Below, piece after piece: positions 5,422-7,205 of a stretch of 7,205 nt of DNA. The notes beneath the pieces were generated by a model, which was given only the letters and a program-made list of their open reading frames with translations, searched no databases and was not told the origin of the DNA. Position 1 is the first letter of the stretch. Every line of letters begins with the position of its first letter. The stretch comes from Woeseiaceae bacterium (GTDB lineage: Bacteria; Pseudomonadota; Gammaproteobacteria; Steroidobacterales; Woeseiaceae), in assembly GCA_022615525.1 (NCBI GenBank), contig JAKEGN010000212.1:1-7205 (forward strand). Reading direction: 5' to 3'. Position numbers and translations under genes: made by a program.

Positions 5422-6387
5422 TCAGGAGCCATTCGGCCGCCGGGTGTCCGCCAGTGCGGCCACCACCCGTGTCCAGGCCCTGGCGAGATTGTCACGGTTG
5501 TACCCGCCGCCTCCCGTTGCAACGACGCGCCCGCCACAATGCCGGTCGGCCAGCGCGCAGACGTCGGCGGCGGCTCTGGCATGGGATTCTTCGGTATAGC
5601 GCAGGTGCGTGATCGGGTCGCCGGCAAGGCTGTCGGCGCCGCACTGCATGAGGATGAATTCCGGCGCGGCGGCATCCAGGTACTGCGTCACCTGCTGCCA
5701 GGCCAGGGCAAATTCGGCATCGCCGGCGCCGGGCAGCAGCGGGATGTTGAGCTTGGTGCCGATGGCCGCGCCGGTACCGGTCTCCTCCGCAGCCCCGGTA
5801 CCGGGATAAAGGTATCGCCCGTCTTCGTGTATGTCGGCAAAAACCAGGTCAGGGTCACTGACGAAGCCGTAGAAAACCCCGTCCCCGTGGTGCGCATCGA
5901 TATCGACATAGGCGATGCGCTTCAGCTGGTGGCGGCTGCGCAGGTGTTCGATGGCAACGCCGCAGTCATTGAACACGCAAAACCCGGCAGCGTGGTCGCG
6001 ACCGGCATGGTGCAGGCCGGCAATCGGCACGAATGCACGACTTGCTGCGCCGGACATTACGGCATCGACGGCGGCCAGCGTGGTACCGACAACGAAAGAA
6101 GCCGAGTCGAAGACGCCCGGGTAGGCCGGCGTATCGCCTGCGTCCAGGTAGCCGCTGCCGACTGCCGACATACGCGATACGAAATTGATGTACTCGGCGG
6201 TATGGAACAACGCCAGTTCGTCGGCGCTCGCCTGACGTGGCATCGCATACGTTACTTCGGACGCGCATGCGCAGCGTTCCAGCGTCGACTGAAACACATC
6301 ATGCCGGTCGAGGCCGAAAGGGTGCTCCTTGCCGAATCCGTACCTGGCCAGCGCTTCGCCCTTGTATACAAAAACCGGTGCTGACAT
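5422..6387 (-). CDS. Histone deacetylase superfamily (AcuC/HDAC-like) zinc deacetylase
   Basis: A 321-residue cytosolic protein of the arginase/deacetylase fold; no signal peptide or membrane segment is seen. Members hydrolyse acetyl-amide bonds in acetyl-lysine proteins, acetylpolyamines or similar small molecules; the substrate here cannot be read from sequence. Catalytic elements are complete: the general-base pair H126-H127 in GLHHAGRDHAAGF (124-136) with FNDCGVAI (139-146); VDIDAHHGDG (161-170), giving zinc ligands D164 and H166; IHEDGRYLYPGTG (186-198); the third zinc ligand D252 in QCGADSLAGDP (248-258); and the transition-state tyrosine Y296 in GGGGYN (292-297). Length fits single-domain bacterial members. 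The start at 6387 has no strong ribosome-binding site, but there is no better in-frame ATG nearby. The gene is transcribed divergently from ettA and followed by glyA on the same strand. Whether it is AcuC-like (acting on acetyl-CoA synthetase) is undecided; no acuA or acsA neighbour is visible. Confidence 0.93.
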   Translation of the reverse strand: MSAPVFVYKGEALARYGFGKEHPFGLDRHDVFQSTLERCACASEVTYAMPRQASADELALFHTAEYINFVSRMSAVGSGYLDAGDTPAYPGVFDSASFVVGTTLAAVDAVMSGAASRAFVPIAGLHHAGRDHAAGFCVFNDCGVAIEHLRSRHQLKRIAYVDIDAHHGDGVFYGFVSDPDLVFADIHEDGRYLYPGTGAAEETGTGAAIGTKLNIPLLPGAGDAEFALAWQQVTQYLDAAAPEFILMQCGADSLAGDPITHLRYTEESHARAAADVCALADRHCGGRVVATGGGGYNRDNLARAWTRVVAALADTRRPNGS

Positions 6388-6416
6388 TTCGCTGGTCGGG
6401 TCTACTTCGATCCTTG

Positions 6417-6445
6417 TTTTCTATTGGCGCAGCATACCGGATAAT
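6417..6445 (+). promoter_or_regulatory. Candidate promoter of ettA
   Basis: GATAAT at 6440-6445 matches 5 of 6 bases of a -10 element. The hexamer 17 bases upstream, TTTTCT at 6417-6422, is a poor -35 (3 of 6); TTGTTT is better but would need a 20-base spacer. It lies in the 97-base intergenic region between the divergently oriented deacetylase gene and ettA, about 40 bases before the ettA start. The candidate is weak and rests mainly on the -10 match and its location. No convincing promoter for the deacetylase was found on the opposite strand in the same region. Confidence 0.35.
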
Positions 6446-6484
6446 GAACCTTGTCTTCCCTTTCCTTTTCAAGCAAGCGAGCCG

Positions 6485-7205
6485 ATGGCCCAGTACATCT
6501 ACACCATGAACCGGGTGGCGAAGGTCGTGCCACCCAAACGATTCATACTCCGCGATATTTCCTTAAGCTTTTTCCCCGGCGCCAAGATCGGCGTGCTGGG
6601 TTTGAACGGCTCCGGAAAATCGACTTTGTTGCGCATCATGGCCGGCATTGACAAGGAGTTCGATGGCGAGGCCAGGCCGCAGCCCGGGATACACATCGGC
6701 TACCTGCCGCAGGAACCTGCGCTCGACAACTCCAAAGACGTGCGCGGCAACGTCGAGGACGGCCTCGGAGAAACCAAGGCCCTGCTCGATCGCTTCAATG
6801 AGATCAGCATGCTGTTTGCCGAACCGATGGATGACGAACGGATGAATGCGCTGCTCGAGGAGCAGGGCAAATTGCAGGACGCCATCGACTCGGCCGGCGG
6901 CTGGGAGCTCGACCGCAAGCTCGACATCGCAGCCGATGCCCTGCGGCTGCCGCCCTGGGACGCGGATGTCAGCAAACTGTCGGGCGGCGAAAAACGCCGC
7001 GTTGCGTTGTGCCGGCTGCTGCTCTCCGAACCGGACATGCTGCTGCTCGATGAGCCGACCAATCACCTGGATGCCGAGTCGGTTGCGTGGCTCGAACGCT
7101 TCCTCGAGGAATACCCGGGCACGGTGATAGCCGTTACCCACGATCGTTACTTCCTCGACAATGTCGCGGGCTGGATACTCGAACTCGATCGCGGGCACGG
7201 CATAC
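6485..7205 (+). CDS. ettA: Energy-dependent translational throttle protein EttA (ABC-F ATPase), 3' end cut off by window edge
   Basis: EttA (formerly YjjK) is a soluble ABC-F ATPase that binds the ribosomal E site and gates entry into elongation according to ATP/ADP ratio; it is not a transporter. The window holds 240 codons plus one base, against about 555 residues in the full protein, so the second ATPase domain and the P-site tRNA-interaction linker are outside. The N-terminus MAQYIYTM...KVVPPKR and SLSFFPGAKIGVLG closely resemble E. coli EttA as I recall it. Domain 1 has Walker A GLNGSGKST (39-47), YLPQEP (73-78), an inserted arm region about 95-139 characteristic of EttA, the ABC signature LSGGE (165-169), Walker B MLLLDEP (185-191) with E190, TNHLD (192-196) and the switch histidine H219 in VTHDRYFLD. 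ATG at 6485 gives the canonical start; the ribosome-binding site is weak. It is transcribed away from all other genes here. Confidence 0.96.
   Translation, partial: MAQYIYTMNRVAKVVPPKRFILRDISLSFFPGAKIGVLGLNGSGKSTLLRIMAGIDKEFDGEARPQPGIHIGYLPQEPALDNSKDVRGNVEDGLGETKALLDRFNEISMLFAEPMDDERMNALLEEQGKLQDAIDSAGGWELDRKLDIAADALRLPPWDADVSKLSGGEKRRVALCRLLLSEPDMLLLDEPTNHLDAESVAWLERFLEEYPGTVIAVTHDRYFLDNVAGWILELDRGHGI

Noticed and set aside
4363..6384. A 673-codon plus-strand open frame antisense to glyA and the deacetylase gene.
   Set aside because: It is opposite two well-recognised coding genes, and its translation shows no recognisable domain. Long antisense frames are expected in GC-rich DNA, where the codon bias of the real gene suppresses stops on the other strand.
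6563..7198. A 211-codon minus-strand open frame opposite ettA.
   Set aside because: EttA is unmistakable on the plus strand; the opposite frame has no recognisable protein features.

Overview
The window is a GC-rich stretch (about 60% GC by eye) of an ordinary bacterial chromosome. Gene content and order suggest a gammaproteobacterium. The order is ettA (divergent), a histone-deacetylase-like gene, glyA, nrdR, ribD, ribE, ribBA, ribH. The segment glyA/nrdR followed by ribD-ribE-ribBA-ribH (with nusB usually next, here beyond the window) is a familiar arrangement in Gammaproteobacteria. The protein motifs also resemble those of that class. The genus cannot be determined from what is visible.

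Layout, left to right. Bases 1-3883 carry, on the minus strand and therefore transcribed right to left, a compact run nrdR > ribD > ribE > ribBA > ribH. Gaps are 27, 27, -17 (overlap) and 9 bases, so this is almost certainly one operon; ribH runs off the left edge. Bases 3884-4059 are a spacer containing an 84-base imperfect palindrome with the look of a dispersed REP/MITE-like repeat. Bases 4060-5313 are glyA (minus), with a convincing sigma70-type promoter just upstream that also settles its start codon. Bases 5422-6387 are a zinc-dependent deacetylase of the HDAC/AcuC superfamily (minus). Bases 6388-6484 form a divergent intergenic region, and from 6485 to the right edge runs the first part of ettA on the plus strand.

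How the genes work together. RibD, the RibB part of RibBA, RibH and RibE supply riboflavin synthesis from the GTP-derived pyrimidine and ribulose 5-phosphate up to riboflavin. The first GTP-consuming step is probably not encoded here, because the GTP cyclohydrolase II-like half of RibBA has lost its three zinc cysteines (the RibBX-type variant). NrdR (repressor of ribonucleotide reductase genes) and GlyA (serine to glycine plus methylene-tetrahydrofolate) connect loosely to dNTP and one-carbon supply. EttA is a ribosome-associated ABC-F ATPase.

I found no phage, transposase, CRISPR, tRNA, rRNA or defence genes and no sign of a new multi-gene system; this looks like a conserved housekeeping region. 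The points most worth a second look are the zinc-less RibA-like domain, the palindromic repeat between glyA and nrdR (which also creates a spurious reading frame), the uncharacterised deacetylase, and the promoter evidence that shortens glyA.
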